Program-made: the position numbers and the translations under genes | The notes under the pieces: model-generated | Database searches by the model: none | Told to the model about the DNA's origin: nothing | Seen by the model: only the letters and a program-made list of their open reading frames with translations | Assembly (NCBI RefSeq): GCF_003269295.1 | Contig: NZ_QLTT01000003.1 | Location: forward strand, 124,001 to 188,000 | Direction: 5' to 3' | Origin: Lentzea atacamensis | GTDB taxonomy: Bacteria; Actinomycetota; Actinomycetes; Mycobacteriales; Pseudonocardiaceae | Length of the DNA stretch: 64,000 nucleotides | Shown here: one piece after another, positions 9,083 to 16,950 of the stretch | Layout: each line of letters begins with the position of its first letter | Numbering within the stretch: position 1 is the first letter of the stretch

Positions 9083-9556
9083 CGAGGTCACCGCTTCACG
9101 CACCCGCGCCGTCGCCTCTGTCGTCGTCGCGAGGAACCGGGCCACCACCTGACGGTCTTCCGCGCTGAGCCGCTCCCACGCCGAGGAGAACTCGCGCGCG
9201 AGCGGCTGGAAGAACGTCGACGCCAGCGCCGTCGCCGTGGAGAGCACGCGGAGCTCGACGCGGCGGCGGTCGTCCGGGTCGCGGTCGCGGACCACGTGAC
9301 CGGCCCGCTCCAGCCGGTCCAGCACCGAGGTCGTGGCGGAGGCGCTCAGGTTCAGCGCCTTCGCGAGCGCGCCCGGTGTCATGGGGGAGCGGGCGGTCAT
9401 GATCAGGTTCAGGGCCGTCATGTCGGTCGGGTGCAGCTCGTGCGCCGCGCTGAAGATCTCCAGAAACCGGTTCGACTCCGCGACCAGCGCACGCAGCAGC
9501 ATGCTCAGGTCGTAGTCGCTTGCGTCGCTCACGGGGTCAGCATACTGTTCGTCCAT
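9071..9556 (-). CDS. MarR-family transcriptional regulator
   Basis: The protein has 161 residues with the MarR winged-helix core at about 45-115: MTPGALAKALNLSASATTSV forms the recognition helix and RDRDPDDRRRVELRVL the wing with its usual DxRRRxxxLT-like signature. It is divergent from the MMPL exporter, with only about 30 bases between the two starts, and an inverted repeat covers its own start codon. It most likely represses itself and the exporter until a ligand binds; the ligand is unknown. Confidence 0.9.
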   Translation of the reverse strand: MDEQYADPVSDASDYDLSMLLRALVAESNRFLEIFSAAHELHPTDMTALNLIMTARSPMTPGALAKALNLSASATTSVLDRLERAGHVVRDRDPDDRRRVELRVLSTATALASTFFQPLAREFSSAWERLSAEDRQVVARFLATTTEATARVREAVTSSGE

Positions 9557-9568
9557 CGAAAGATTCGA
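9556..9568. promoter_or_regulatory. Probable MarR operator between regulator and exporter
   Basis: TCGAA-AGA-TTCGA is a perfect inverted repeat that begins on the start codon of the MarR gene and lies 18 bases before the exporter start. A related half-site (ATCGAAGG) follows at 9571. Its position allows one dimer to block both divergent genes. The assignment is from symmetry and position only. Confidence 0.5.
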
Positions 9569-9585
9569 CGATCGAAGGAATGCGG

Positions 9586-11562
9586 ATGCGCGTCCTCGCC
9601 GGGATCCTGCTCGTCGTCTGGCTCGCGCTGGGTGGGTTCACCGGGCCGTACGCGGGCAAGCTCTCGGAGGTCGCGGAGAACGACAGCAGCGCGTTCCTGC
9701 CGAACTCCGCCGAGTCCACGCAGGTCGCTGAGCTGCAGAAGAAGTTCCAGCGCGCCAACGCGATCCCCGCGATCGTCGTGGTCGAACGGTCCGGCGGGCT
9801 GACCGACGAGGACAGGAAGTACCTCGCCGACCGCGGCAGGGGCTTCCAGGCGTCACCGGTGATCCCAGCACCCGGCGACAACGAGGCCGCCCAGCTCGTC
9901 GTGCTGCTCGACCCCGCGAAGGAGGTCCGCGACTCGGTCCTGCAGCTCCGCGACGGGGCGCGCGGTGCGCCACCAGGGCTGAAGGTGCTGGTCACCGGCC
10001 CGGCCGCGCAGATCGCCGACCTCGTCGAGGCGTTCGGCGGCATCGACGGGCTGCTGCTCGTCGTCGCGGGCGCGGTCGTCGCGTTGATCCTGCTCGTCGT
10101 CTACCGGAGTCCGCTGCTGCCGGTCGTGGTGCTGGTGTCGGCGGTGTTCGCGCTCGGGCTCGCCAGCTTCGTCGTGCACCTGCTGGCGAAGAACGACGTG
10201 CTGGCGCTGAACGGCCAAAGCCAGGGCATCCTCTCGATCCTCGTGTTCGGCGCGGCGACGGACTACGCGTTGCTGCTCGTGTCGAGATTCCGCGAGGAGC
10301 TGCGGGACACCCAGGACAGGTACACGGCCATCCGCACGGCGTGGCGCGGCACGATCGAACCCATCGCGGCCTCGGCCGGCACGGTGATCCTCGGCGTGCT
10401 GTGCCTGCTGTTCAGCGACCTCGACTCGAACAAGGGCCTCGGGCCGGTCGCCGCCATCGGCATCGGCGCCGCACTGCTCACCACGATGACGTTCCTGCCC
10501 GCGACGCTGGCGTTGCTCGGACGCGTGGCGTTCTGGCCGTTCGCGCCGAAGCTCGGCTCACCGCACCCGGAGACGACCGGGCTGTGGGGCCGCACGGCGG
10601 ACCTGGTGCGCCGCAGGCCACGCGCGATCTGGATCGTCACGACGCTCGTGCTGCTCGTCGGCGCCGCGTTCCTGCCGCAGCTCAAGGCGTCCGGTACAGC
10701 GCAGTCCGACGTGTTCCTGACCGAGGTCGAGTCCGTTGCGGGACAGGAGGTCCTGTCGAGGCACTTTCCCGGTGGGACCGGCTCGCCGACCGTCATCGTC
10801 GCAGCAGAGGGCAAGACCGCCGAAGTGCTTGAGAAGTCCAAAGTGGACGGCGTCGCCGACGTCCGGCCCACCGGCACGGCGGACGGGCTCGTCCGCGTCG
10901 AGGCCACGCTGAAGGACGCGCCGGACTCCGACGCGGCGGTGGCGACGGTCGAGCGCATCCGTGCGGCGGTGCACGGGATCGGCGACGCGAAGGTCGGTGG
11001 GCAGACGGCGACGTTGCTGGACACCAGGACGACGTCGGAACACGACCGGCTGCTGATCATCCCGATCGTGCTGGTCGTGATCTTCCTGGTGCTGGCGCTG
11101 CTGCTGAGGTCGTTGCTGGCGCCGGTGCTGCTGATCGCGACGGTCGTGCTGTCGTTCGCGGCCACCATGGGCGTCTCGGCGCTGGTGTTCAACCACGTCT
11201 TCGACTTCCCGGGTTCCGACCCGGTGGTGCCGCTGTTCGGGTTCGTGTTCCTGGTGGCGCTGGGCATCGACTACAACATCTTCCTGATGACCCGCGTCCG
11301 CGAGGAAACCCAGCGCCTGGGCACGGTCGAGGGCACGTTGCGGGGCCTCAGCCTGACCGGTGGCGTGATCACGTCGGCGGGTGTGGTGCTCGCGGCGACG
11401 TTCGCGGCGCTGGCCGTGCTGCCGATCCTGTTCCTGACGCAGATCGCGTTCATCGTGGCGTTCGGCGTCCTGCTGGACACGTTGCTGGTGCGGTCGTTGC
11501 TCGTGCCGGCGCTGTCGGTGGACATCGGTGGCCGAATCTGGTGGCCGTCGAAGCTGAGGTGA
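9586..11562 (+). CDS. MMPL/RND-family membrane exporter
   Basis: I prefer the ATG at 9586 (658 residues), six bases after AAGGA; an ATG two codons earlier is too close to the ribosome site. The architecture is duplicated: an N-terminal helix, an extracytoplasmic loop (about 30-150), five or six helices (about 165-340), a second loop (about 370-500) and a second helix bundle (about 505-650). The GxxxDY signature appears twice: FGAATDYALLLVSRFREEL and LGIDYNIFLMTRVREE. MMPL proteins export lipids, siderophores or drugs driven by protons. Control by the divergent MarR gene suggests an inducible efflux role; the substrate is unknown. Confidence 0.9.
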   Translation: MRVLAGILLVVWLALGGFTGPYAGKLSEVAENDSSAFLPNSAESTQVAELQKKFQRANAIPAIVVVERSGGLTDEDRKYLADRGRGFQASPVIPAPGDNEAAQLVVLLDPAKEVRDSVLQLRDGARGAPPGLKVLVTGPAAQIADLVEAFGGIDGLLLVVAGAVVALILLVVYRSPLLPVVVLVSAVFALGLASFVVHLLAKNDVLALNGQSQGILSILVFGAATDYALLLVSRFREELRDTQDRYTAIRTAWRGTIEPIAASAGTVILGVLCLLFSDLDSNKGLGPVAAIGIGAALLTTMTFLPATLALLGRVAFWPFAPKLGSPHPETTGLWGRTADLVRRRPRAIWIVTTLVLLVGAAFLPQLKASGTAQSDVFLTEVESVAGQEVLSRHFPGGTGSPTVIVAAEGKTAEVLEKSKVDGVADVRPTGTADGLVRVEATLKDAPDSDAAVATVERIRAAVHGIGDAKVGGQTATLLDTRTTSEHDRLLIIPIVLVVIFLVLALLLRSLLAPVLLIATVVLSFAATMGVSALVFNHVFDFPGSDPVVPLFGFVFLVALGIDYNIFLMTRVREETQRLGTVEGTLRGLSLTGGVITSAGVVLAATFAALAVLPILFLTQIAFIVAFGVLLDTLLVRSLLVPALSVDIGGRIWWPSKLR

Positions 11563-11577
11563 GTCAGGATTCCCGGC

Positions 11578-12681
11578 ATGACCTACACGGCACGCCAGCT
11601 CAACCGCGCGACGCTCGACCGGCAGATGTTGCTGCGGCGTGAGCCCGTTGACGTGCTGACCGCGGTCGAGCGGATCGTGGCGATCCAGGCCCAGGAGCCC
11701 GCGTCGCCGTACATCGCGTTGTGGAACCGGATTGAGGGCTTCGACCCTGCCGACCTGGACCAGGCGTTCACGAGCGGGGCGATCCGCAAGGCCGCGATGA
11801 TGCGGATCACGTTGCACGCCGTCACCGTCGCCGACCACGAGGTGTTCCACCACGCGATGCTGCCCGTGTTGCGCGCGTCCCGGCTGAACGACAAGCGTTT
11901 CAGGGCCATGGGACTCACGATCGAGCGGGCCGACGAGGTGCTGGCGCACCTGCTCGAGTTCGCCGCCGAGCCGAGGACCAAACCGGAGCTGGAAGAGCTG
12001 CTGCACTCGCACGTCGGCGACGTGGGGGAGCCGGGCATCTGGTGGGCGCTGGCCGCCTACGCGCCCATGGTGCGGGTGCCGACCGGTGGTCCGTGGGCGT
12101 TCGGGCCGCGGCTGTCGTTGCAGACCGCGGTGATCGAGCCGCGCGAGCGGATGGCGGCGCTGACCGAGATGCTGCGCCGCTACCTCACCGGGTTCGGGCC
12201 CGCGACCATTGCGGACATGAACCAGTTCACCATGGTGCCACGCACGTCCATCAAGGAAGCGCTGGAACGGCTGGACCTGGTGAAGACCGGCGACCACTAC
12301 GACGTTCCGGATCGGACGGTTCCGGACGAGGACACCCCGGCGCCGCCGCGGCTGATGGCCATGTGGGACAGCACATTGCTCGCCTACGCCGATCGCAGCC
12401 GGATCATCCCCGATCAGTACCGCAAGGCCGTGATCCGCAACAACGGCGACACACTGCCGACTCTTCTCGTCGACGGTCATGTGGCAGGGGTCTGGCGTCC
12501 GGCCGAGGACGGCGGCATCGAGGCGACCGCCTTCCACGCCCTGAGCGAGGAACAGTGGGCCGGTCTCGCCGAGGAGGCCAGGGCGCTGCGGAAGTTCCTC
12601 GGTGACCGGGACCCACAGGTCTACCGGCGTTTCAACCGCTGGTGGGCCGGTCTGCCGGTCTCCGACGTCCGAGTTCTGTGA
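11578..12681 (+). CDS. AlkZ-like DNA glycosylase, HTH_42 family (PF06224)
   Basis: This 367-residue winged-helix protein has the expected AlkZ length. The sequence IVAIQAQEPASP places glutamines at residues 37 and 39. This is the QxQ pair that is catalytic in Streptomyces AlkZ, which unhooks interstrand cross-links made by azinomycin; YcaQ/AlkX-type relatives have QxD instead. The C-terminal region (LLAYADRSRIIP, then WWAGLPVSDVRVL) is also typical. It starts 15 bases after the MMPL gene, so the two are probably co-transcribed. An exporter plus a cross-link glycosylase would fit resistance to a DNA-damaging toxin. The function is inferred from the family; many HTH_42 members are untested. Confidence 0.8.
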   Translation: MTYTARQLNRATLDRQMLLRREPVDVLTAVERIVAIQAQEPASPYIALWNRIEGFDPADLDQAFTSGAIRKAAMMRITLHAVTVADHEVFHHAMLPVLRASRLNDKRFRAMGLTIERADEVLAHLLEFAAEPRTKPELEELLHSHVGDVGEPGIWWALAAYAPMVRVPTGGPWAFGPRLSLQTAVIEPRERMAALTEMLRRYLTGFGPATIADMNQFTMVPRTSIKEALERLDLVKTGDHYDVPDRTVPDEDTPAPPRLMAMWDSTLLAYADRSRIIPDQYRKAVIRNNGDTLPTLLVDGHVAGVWRPAEDGGIEATAFHALSEEQWAGLAEEARALRKFLGDRDPQVYRRFNRWWAGLPVSDVRVL

Positions 12682-12705
12682 ATACGTCAAGATCCACAAA
12701 GGGCC

Positions 12706-12846
12706 ATGCACAAGTCACTGTTCCTCCACCCTGCATGGAGGAAAGCTCAATGTTCCAACGAGAAAGCGCGCCGCTACAACCAGTTCACCCCTGGCCAGAA
12801 CACCCGCACGCAGAGCGCCTGGACGGCGTACCGCAGCGGTAGGTGA
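12706..12846 (+). CDS. Small ORF of 46 codons, doubtful
   Basis: From ATG 12706 a basic peptide can be read (MHKSLFLHPAWRK, later RRYNQFTPGQNTRTQSAW) ending at TGA 12844-12846. A competing 30-residue frame starts at ATG 12750 behind a much better ribosome site (GGAGG at 12737-12741) and ends at 12842. Only one can be the main product and I cannot tell which. A terminator-like hairpin directly follows, which supports a transcript ending here. The C-terminal half of the 46-residue frame looks protein-like and could also be a gene remnant. No family was recognised. Confidence 0.25.
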   Translation: MHKSLFLHPAWRKAQCSNEKARRYNQFTPGQNTRTQSAWTAYRSGR

Positions 12847-12860
12847 TCCAGCCCGAGTGG

Positions 12861-12889
12861 AGGGACGTTGCTCGATGAGCGGCGTCCCT
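12861..12889 (+). terminator. Hairpin terminator candidate
   Basis: AGGGACG (12861-12867) pairs with CGTCCCT (12883-12889), and GCTC/GAGC extends the stem inside. TTCGCTTTCTT follows. It would end transcription from the exporter-glycosylase pair and the small ORF. Confidence 0.6.
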
Positions 12890-12934
12890 TTCGCTTTCTT
12901 GCTTGGAGAGCTGCCAACGGCCAAGCTGTGACAG

Positions 12935-13324
12935 GTGACAGATCCCGTGCCGCACATGTCGGGCGTCGATCATCCCGAGGTCGACGAGATGCTCAGCGAG
13001 GTCGTGCACCAGCTCTTCGCGGCGAACCTCGACCTGCAGACGGTGCTGGGTGTGTTCAGCAGGCAGCAGGGCGCCGGCCGCGACCGCGTGCACGCCGTCA
13101 TCGACCGGCTCGACGACACCATCGCCGCCATCCACCACGCGGGCGCGCGGCTGCAGATCTCGCTGGCCGACCAGGCCGCCCTCAACCAGGCCAGGGGAGT
13201 GCTGGCCGCGCGGCGGGACATCTCCGTCGCGGAAGCGTCCGACCTGATCACCGGCCACGCAGCACGGCACGAGCTGGACGTCTCCGCCGTCGCCCGTGCC
13301 GTGCTGGCCGGAGATCACCTGTAG
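12935..13324 (+). CDS. ANTAR-type protein with a histidine-kinase-like dimerisation segment lacking the phospho-histidine
   Basis: The protein has 129 residues. Residues about 80-128 (LNQARGVLAARRDISVAEAS...VAR) match the three-helix ANTAR RNA-binding domain that acts in transcription antitermination. Residues about 20-75 (EMLSEVVHQLFAANLDLQ, then RVHAVIDRLDDTIAAIHHAG) resemble the HisKA_3 dimerisation helices of DevS-type kinases, which normally read LHDHVIQRLFA and DLDxTIRDIR. At the phospho-acceptor position this protein has leucine, so it is probably a dimerising, non-phosphorylated ANTAR regulator. It stands alone with no kinase or receiver domain beside it. The start may also be ATG 12956. 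Confidence 0.65.
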   Translation: MTDPVPHMSGVDHPEVDEMLSEVVHQLFAANLDLQTVLGVFSRQQGAGRDRVHAVIDRLDDTIAAIHHAGARLQISLADQAALNQARGVLAARRDISVAEASDLITGHAARHELDVSAVARAVLAGDHL

Positions 13325-13331
13325 CGACCCG

Positions 13332-14055
13332 GTCAGACCTTCTGGTGCTCGGCCGGCCGCATCTCGGGAACCGTTCCGTTGGGCGCAGTCTCGTGTGCCG
13401 TCTCGGTGCGGCGAGCCGCTCGGTGATGGTGCCGCCCTCGGGAGTGCCGGTGGGTGACGGGATCTTGCTCAGCAGGTACCCGGCGTGGCTCACCGCGAGC
13501 AGCACGAGCAGCGTGTCCGAGAACGCGGGCAGCCCGCCGATGCCCGCGGGGTTGTCGACGGCCCTGAGCGCCGCCACCGCCTGCGCGCCGTAGGCCAGCA
13601 GCAGGAGGATCGTGATGAGGAAGTTCTGGAACTTCGCCAGGTCGATCGACTTGCCCGCCGACGCGCCTTCCTCGACGGTCAGCATCTCCCAGACCCGGCC
13701 GCCTCCCCTTCCCCGGGGTGGGCCGCGACCGAGTCCGGCCGCGTCGTGCTCTTCACGACCTTGATCGCAGCCGCCCCCACCGCGGAACCGATCGCGATGC
13801 TGAGCAACGTCAGCACCTGACCGGGGATGGTGAACCCGGCGACGTCGACCTGCCCGGTCGCGAACCGCCCGAACGCCATGCCGCTGACGAGAGACAGCAG
13901 CACGACGGTCCACATCATCATCTGCAGGCGGGACAGGCTGTACGGCCGCGCGCGTCCCGCAGGACGTTCTGCGCGCCGAGAGTGCCGGGAACCGCGACCG
14001 CGAGCAGCACGATGACGAGAGCGGACACGAGCCAAGCCCAGAACGTGGTCGGCAT
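13332..14055 (-). pseudogene. Membrane-protein gene with three apparent frameshifts
   Basis: A good start exists at ATG 14055 with GAGGAGG just upstream. The first segment encodes a signal or membrane helix (MPTTFWAWLVSALVIVLLAV...GTLGAQNV). After a shift near 13950 the second frame gives LQMMMWTVVLLSLVSGMAFG and a further helix to KVVKSTTRPDSVAAHPGEG. After a shift near 13700 the third gives LAKFQNFLITILLLLAYGAQ and LVLLAVSHAGYLLSKIPSPT. A last shift near 13415 restores a tail ending PEMRPAEHQKV and a stop at 13332. About 240 residues and four helices were probably encoded. Every break lies in a G/C run, so sequencing indels remain possible. Confidence 0.7.
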
Positions 14056-14151
14056 GGCGGCCTCCTCGTTACGCCTTTCGGACGCTGTGAGGAGTACGTC
14101 GTCGCGAGGTGACCAGGTGCTATCACACGGGGTAACGATTCGGGGGTTGAT

Positions 14152-14307
14152 CTACCAGTGGCAGGCGGTGTCCGGCTCGCAGCACGGCGCCAGAAACCGG
14201 CAGCTCGGGCAGATCCACTTGGAACCGTTGCCGTAAGGACGCAGGTCGTCGGACTCGCACTGCGGGCACTGGGGGAGTTGGACGGTCTTCCTGGCCGGCT
14301 CGGTCAC
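14152..14307 (-). CDS. Small zinc-ribbon protein of 51 residues
   Basis: From GTG 14307 (an in-frame GTG at 14316 is also possible) the frame reads VTEPARKTVQLPQCPQCESD with a later WICPSCRF and CCEPDTACHW, ending at TAG 14152-14154. Two CxxC knuckles about 20 residues apart make a zinc ribbon. The start is 7-16 bases after the stop of the upstream kinase gene on the same strand, so the two form an operon. The role is unknown; similar small ribbons are common in actinomycetes and are often described as transposase-like or rubredoxin-like. Confidence 0.65.
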   Translation of the reverse strand: MTEPARKTVQLPQCPQCESDDLRPYGNGSKWICPSCRFLAPCCEPDTACHW

Positions 14308-14322
14308 GCGTGACACGGTACT

Positions 14323-15021
14323 TCAGGTGGTGCGCGGGCGCGGGTCGGCGAGGTCGTCGTAGTCGATCACGAGGCTCGCCCGCCTCGCCGGTTCGCACTT
14401 CGCGAGGTAGAGCCGCTGGCCTTCGACGTACCGATGGTTGCGCGGGTCGTCCGGATCGGACGGACTGCCGTCGCGCACCGCCATCCGCGCGACGGAAACC
14501 GCGAAGTCGACGGACAGGAACACCGAGAAGTCCCAGTGCTCCACGAGCTCGTCGCGGTGCAGGAAGATGCCGTCCACCAACAGGATCGCCGGACGTGACA
14601 CGACTTCCTCCGGTGCGTCGACGTACTCGTCCGTCGCCAGGTCGTGGCTCGCGCGCCGGAACGGCCGGCCGGCGGCGAACGGCACGAGCAGGTGACCGGC
14701 GAACCTCTCGTGGTCGAAGCTGTCCAGGAAGAAGCCCTCCGGGGACACCGGGCCGCGCCGGTGGCGGATCTCGCGCGGGTGGTGGAAGTCGTCCACGGAG
14801 GCGCGGACGACTGTGCGGCCGCGGGACCGCAGCACCGCGGCGAGGTCGTCGCAGAACGTCGTCTTGCCCGCGCCGTCCACTCCGTCCACCGCGACCAGGC
14901 CGTCGGCGGGCAGCAGGCCGGCAACGGTGTTCAGCACCCCGGTTCGCGTCACGGCACCGACGATCTCACGGAAAGTCACCGTGACGGGCCCCATCGGATG
15001 AGACCCACGTCTCCTGAGCAT
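14323..15021 (-). CDS. Uridine kinase-like P-loop kinase
   Basis: The protein has about 232 residues, or 223 if ATG 14994 is used; neither start has a good ribosome site. Walker A is AVDGVDGAGKTTF near residues 44-56. RASVDDFHHPREIRHRRG matches the D-D-F-H element in the uridine/pantothenate kinase group, and PAILLVDGIFLHRDELVEHW corresponds to the strand carrying the Walker B-like acidic residue. A lid-type RYVEGQRLYL segment follows. It probably phosphorylates a nucleoside or small alcohol; the substrate cannot be fixed. It is divergent from the kdp operon and shares the intergenic region with it. Confidence 0.8.
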   Translation of the reverse strand: MLRRRGSHPMGPVTVTFREIVGAVTRTGVLNTVAGLLPADGLVAVDGVDGAGKTTFCDDLAAVLRSRGRTVVRASVDDFHHPREIRHRRGPVSPEGFFLDSFDHERFAGHLLVPFAAGRPFRRASHDLATDEYVDAPEEVVSRPAILLVDGIFLHRDELVEHWDFSVFLSVDFAVSVARMAVRDGSPSDPDDPRNHRYVEGQRLYLAKCEPARRASLVIDYDDLADPRPRTT

Positions 15022-15029
15022 CAAGAACG

Positions 15030-15078
15030 CGTAAGGGCCGCCCCCAAGCCCGTAAGGACGTTGTCAGGCATCGCCTGA
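15030..15078. promoter_or_regulatory. Direct repeats and palindrome upstream of the kdp operon
   Basis: CGTAAGG occurs at 15030-15036 and again at 15051-15057, 21 bases or two helical turns apart, the spacing expected for tandem binding of an OmpR-type regulator such as KdpE. A perfect inverted repeat TCAGGC-ATC-GCCTGA follows at 15064-15078. Both lie between the divergent kinase gene and the kdp leader peptide. Regulator identity is inferred. Confidence 0.4.
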
Positions 15079-15146
15079 TCAGGGATTTCCTGCTGCACGC
15101 TGCCGGGTGTCATCAAGAAGACCTCGTCGTTGAAGGGAGCGGCGTC

Positions 15147-15230
15147 ATGGCCGACCTGGCCTGCGCGTTGCTGCTGATCGGGAGTTTCGTCGTGCTGGGC
15201 CTGACCGTGCGCGGACTGGAGAAGTTGTGA
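15147..15230 (+). CDS. 27-residue membrane peptide leading the kdp operon
   Basis: MADLACALLLIGSFVVLGLT followed by VRGLEKL is a single hydrophobic helix with a basic C-terminal end. AAGGGAG at 15132-15138 is well placed 8 bases before the ATG. Its stop overlaps the GTG of kdpF, so the two are translationally coupled. It resembles KdpF in size and topology but not in sequence, so it may be a second small subunit or a leader peptide. Its function is unknown. Confidence 0.6.
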   Translation: MADLACALLLIGSFVVLGLTVRGLEKL

Positions 15231-15328
15231 GCGGCACGGGACTCGTTGCGAACGCCGTCGCGGGCGTCCTCGCGCTCCTGCTGATCGTCTACCTGTTCAT
15301 CGCACTCATCAGGCCGGAGAAGTTCTGA
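15227..15328 (+). CDS. kdpF: KdpF, small stabilising subunit of the K+-ATPase
   Basis: This 33-residue peptide (VSGTGLVANAVAGVLALLLI...RPEKF) has the single helix and the terminal RPEKF signature of KdpF. It binds and stabilises the KdpABC complex in the membrane. Its GTG overlaps the preceding peptide and its TGA overlaps the ATG of kdpA (TGATG). Confidence 0.9.
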   Translation: MSGTGLVANAVAGVLALLLIVYLFIALIRPEKF

Positions 15329-16950
15329 TGTCACCTCTCGTGGCCGGCCTGGTGCAGGCCGGCATCCTCGTCGCGGCCCTGGCGGTCGTGTACCGGCCCC
15401 TCGGCGACCACATGGCTCGCGTGTTCGAGCACAAGAGCCACTCGAAGCTGGAGAAGGCGATCTACCGCTTCGCCCGGATCGACCCGGATGCCGAGCAGAA
15501 GTGGAGCACCTACGCGTACGGCGTGCTGGGCTTCTCGTTGGTCGGCATCGTGTTCCTGTACGTGATCCAGCGCCTGCAGGCCTTGCTCCCGTTCGGCTTC
15601 GACCGGGGCAACGTCGGGCCTGCAATGGCGTTCAACACCGCCATCAGCTTCGTGACCAACACGAACTGGCAGTCGTACGTGCCGGAAGCCGTCATGGGCC
15701 ACACGGTCCAGATGATCGGGCTGACCGTGCAGAACTTCGTGTCGGCGGCGGTCGGGCTCGCCGTCGCGGTGGCGTTGATCCGCGGTTTCGTGCGGCACCA
15801 GACCGACCGGCTCGGCAACTTTTGGGTCGACCTCACCCGAGGCACCATCCGGATCCTGCTGCCGATCGCCTTCGTCTTCGCCGTCGTGCTGATCGCACTC
15901 GGCGTCACGATGAGCCTCAAGTCCGGCGTGGACGTTGACGGGCAGACCATCGCGAACGCTCCCGTGGCGAGCCAGGAGGCCATCAAGGAGCTCGGCACCA
16001 ACGGCGGTGGCGTCCTCAACGCGAACTCGGCGCACCCGTTCGAGAATCCCGGCGAGTGGACCAACCTGGTCGAGATCTTCCTGATCCTGGTGATCCCGGT
16101 GTCGCTCACCCGCACGTTCGGCCGGCTCGTCGGCCAGCACAGGCAGGGGTACGTGCTGCTGAGCGTCATGGCCACGATCTGGACCGCGATGCTCGCCGTG
16201 ATCTGGGGAGCGGAGGCGAGCGGGCTCAGGCCGTTGGAGGGCAAGGAACTCCGCTTCGGCATCGCCGGCAGTGCGATCTTCGCGGACGCCACCACGGGCA
16301 CGTCGACCGGCGCGGTGAACTCGTTGCACGACAGCTACACCGGGCTCGGGGGCGGCGGTGCGCTGCTGAACATGCTGTTCGGCGAGATGACGCCGGGCGG
16401 GGTGGGCACGGGCATCTACAGCATCCTGGTGATGGCGGTCATCGCGATGTTCCTGGCCGGTCTGATGGTCGGCCGCACACCGGAGTACCTGGGCAAGAAG
16501 CTGGGGCGCAAGGAGGTCACGGCCGCCGCGGTGTCGATCCTCGCGATGCCGGCGGTGCTGCTGGTCGGCGCGGGCATCACGGCGATTCTGCCAAGCACAC
16601 GGGGAGCGTTGAACAACCCCGGTGCGCACGGCCTGTCGGAGATCCTCTACGCGTACGCGTCGGCGTCGAACAACAACGGGTCGGCCTTCGGCGGCATCAC
16701 CGCGACCAGCGACTGGTTCCAGTCGTCGCTGGGGCTGTGCATGCTGTTCGGCCGGTTCGTGCCGATCATCGCGGTGCTGGCGCTGGCCGGATCCCTGGCC
16801 GCGCAGAAGAAGGTGCCGGTCACGGCGGGCACGCTGCCCACCACCGGACCGCTGTTCGCGAGCCTGCTCACCGGCTCGATCGTGCTGGTCGCCGCGCTGA
16901 CCTTCGTTCCCGCTCTCGCTCTCGGTCCCATCGCGGAGGCACTGCAGTGA
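15328..16950 (+). CDS. kdpA: KdpA, potassium-channel-like subunit of the Kdp ATPase
   Basis: The 540-residue polytopic membrane protein has the expected length. The four selectivity-filter-like turns are visible, for example [13 protein letters not shown] and [14 protein letters not shown]-like segments, plus the [13 protein letters not shown] region near residues 445-460. It binds and admits K+, which KdpB drives inward with ATP. It overlaps kdpF by one base and kdpB by 4 bases. Confidence 0.97.
   Translation: MSPLVAGLVQAGILVAALAVVYRPLGDHMARVFEHKSHSKLEKAIYRFARIDPDAEQKWSTYAYGVLGFSLVGIVFLYVIQRLQALLPFGFDRGNVGPAMAFNTAISFVTNTNWQSYVPEAVMGHTVQMIGLTVQNFVSAAVGLAVAVALIRGFVRHQTDRLGNFWVDLTRGTIRILLPIAFVFAVVLIALGVTMSLKSGVDVDGQTIANAPVASQEAIKELGTNGGGVLNANSAHPFENPGEWTNLVEIFLILVIPVSLTRTFGRLVGQHRQGYVLLSVMATIWTAMLAVIWGAEASGLRPLEGKELRFGIAGSAIFADATTGTSTGAVNSLHDSYTGLGGGGALLNMLFGEMTPGGVGTGIYSILVMAVIAMFLAGLMVGRTPEYLGKKLGRKEVTAAAVSILAMPAVLLVGAGITAILPSTRGALNNPGAHGLSEILYAYASASNNNGSAFGGITATSDWFQSSLGLCMLFGRFVPIIAVLALAGSLAAQKKVPVTAGTLPTTGPLFASLLTGSIVLVAALTFVPALALGPIAEALQ

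Noticed and set aside
10558-12711. Antisense frame of 717 codons opposite the MMPL and glycosylase genes
   Set aside because: It spans two well-identified sense genes and their gap, and shows only Arg/Gln/His-rich composition.
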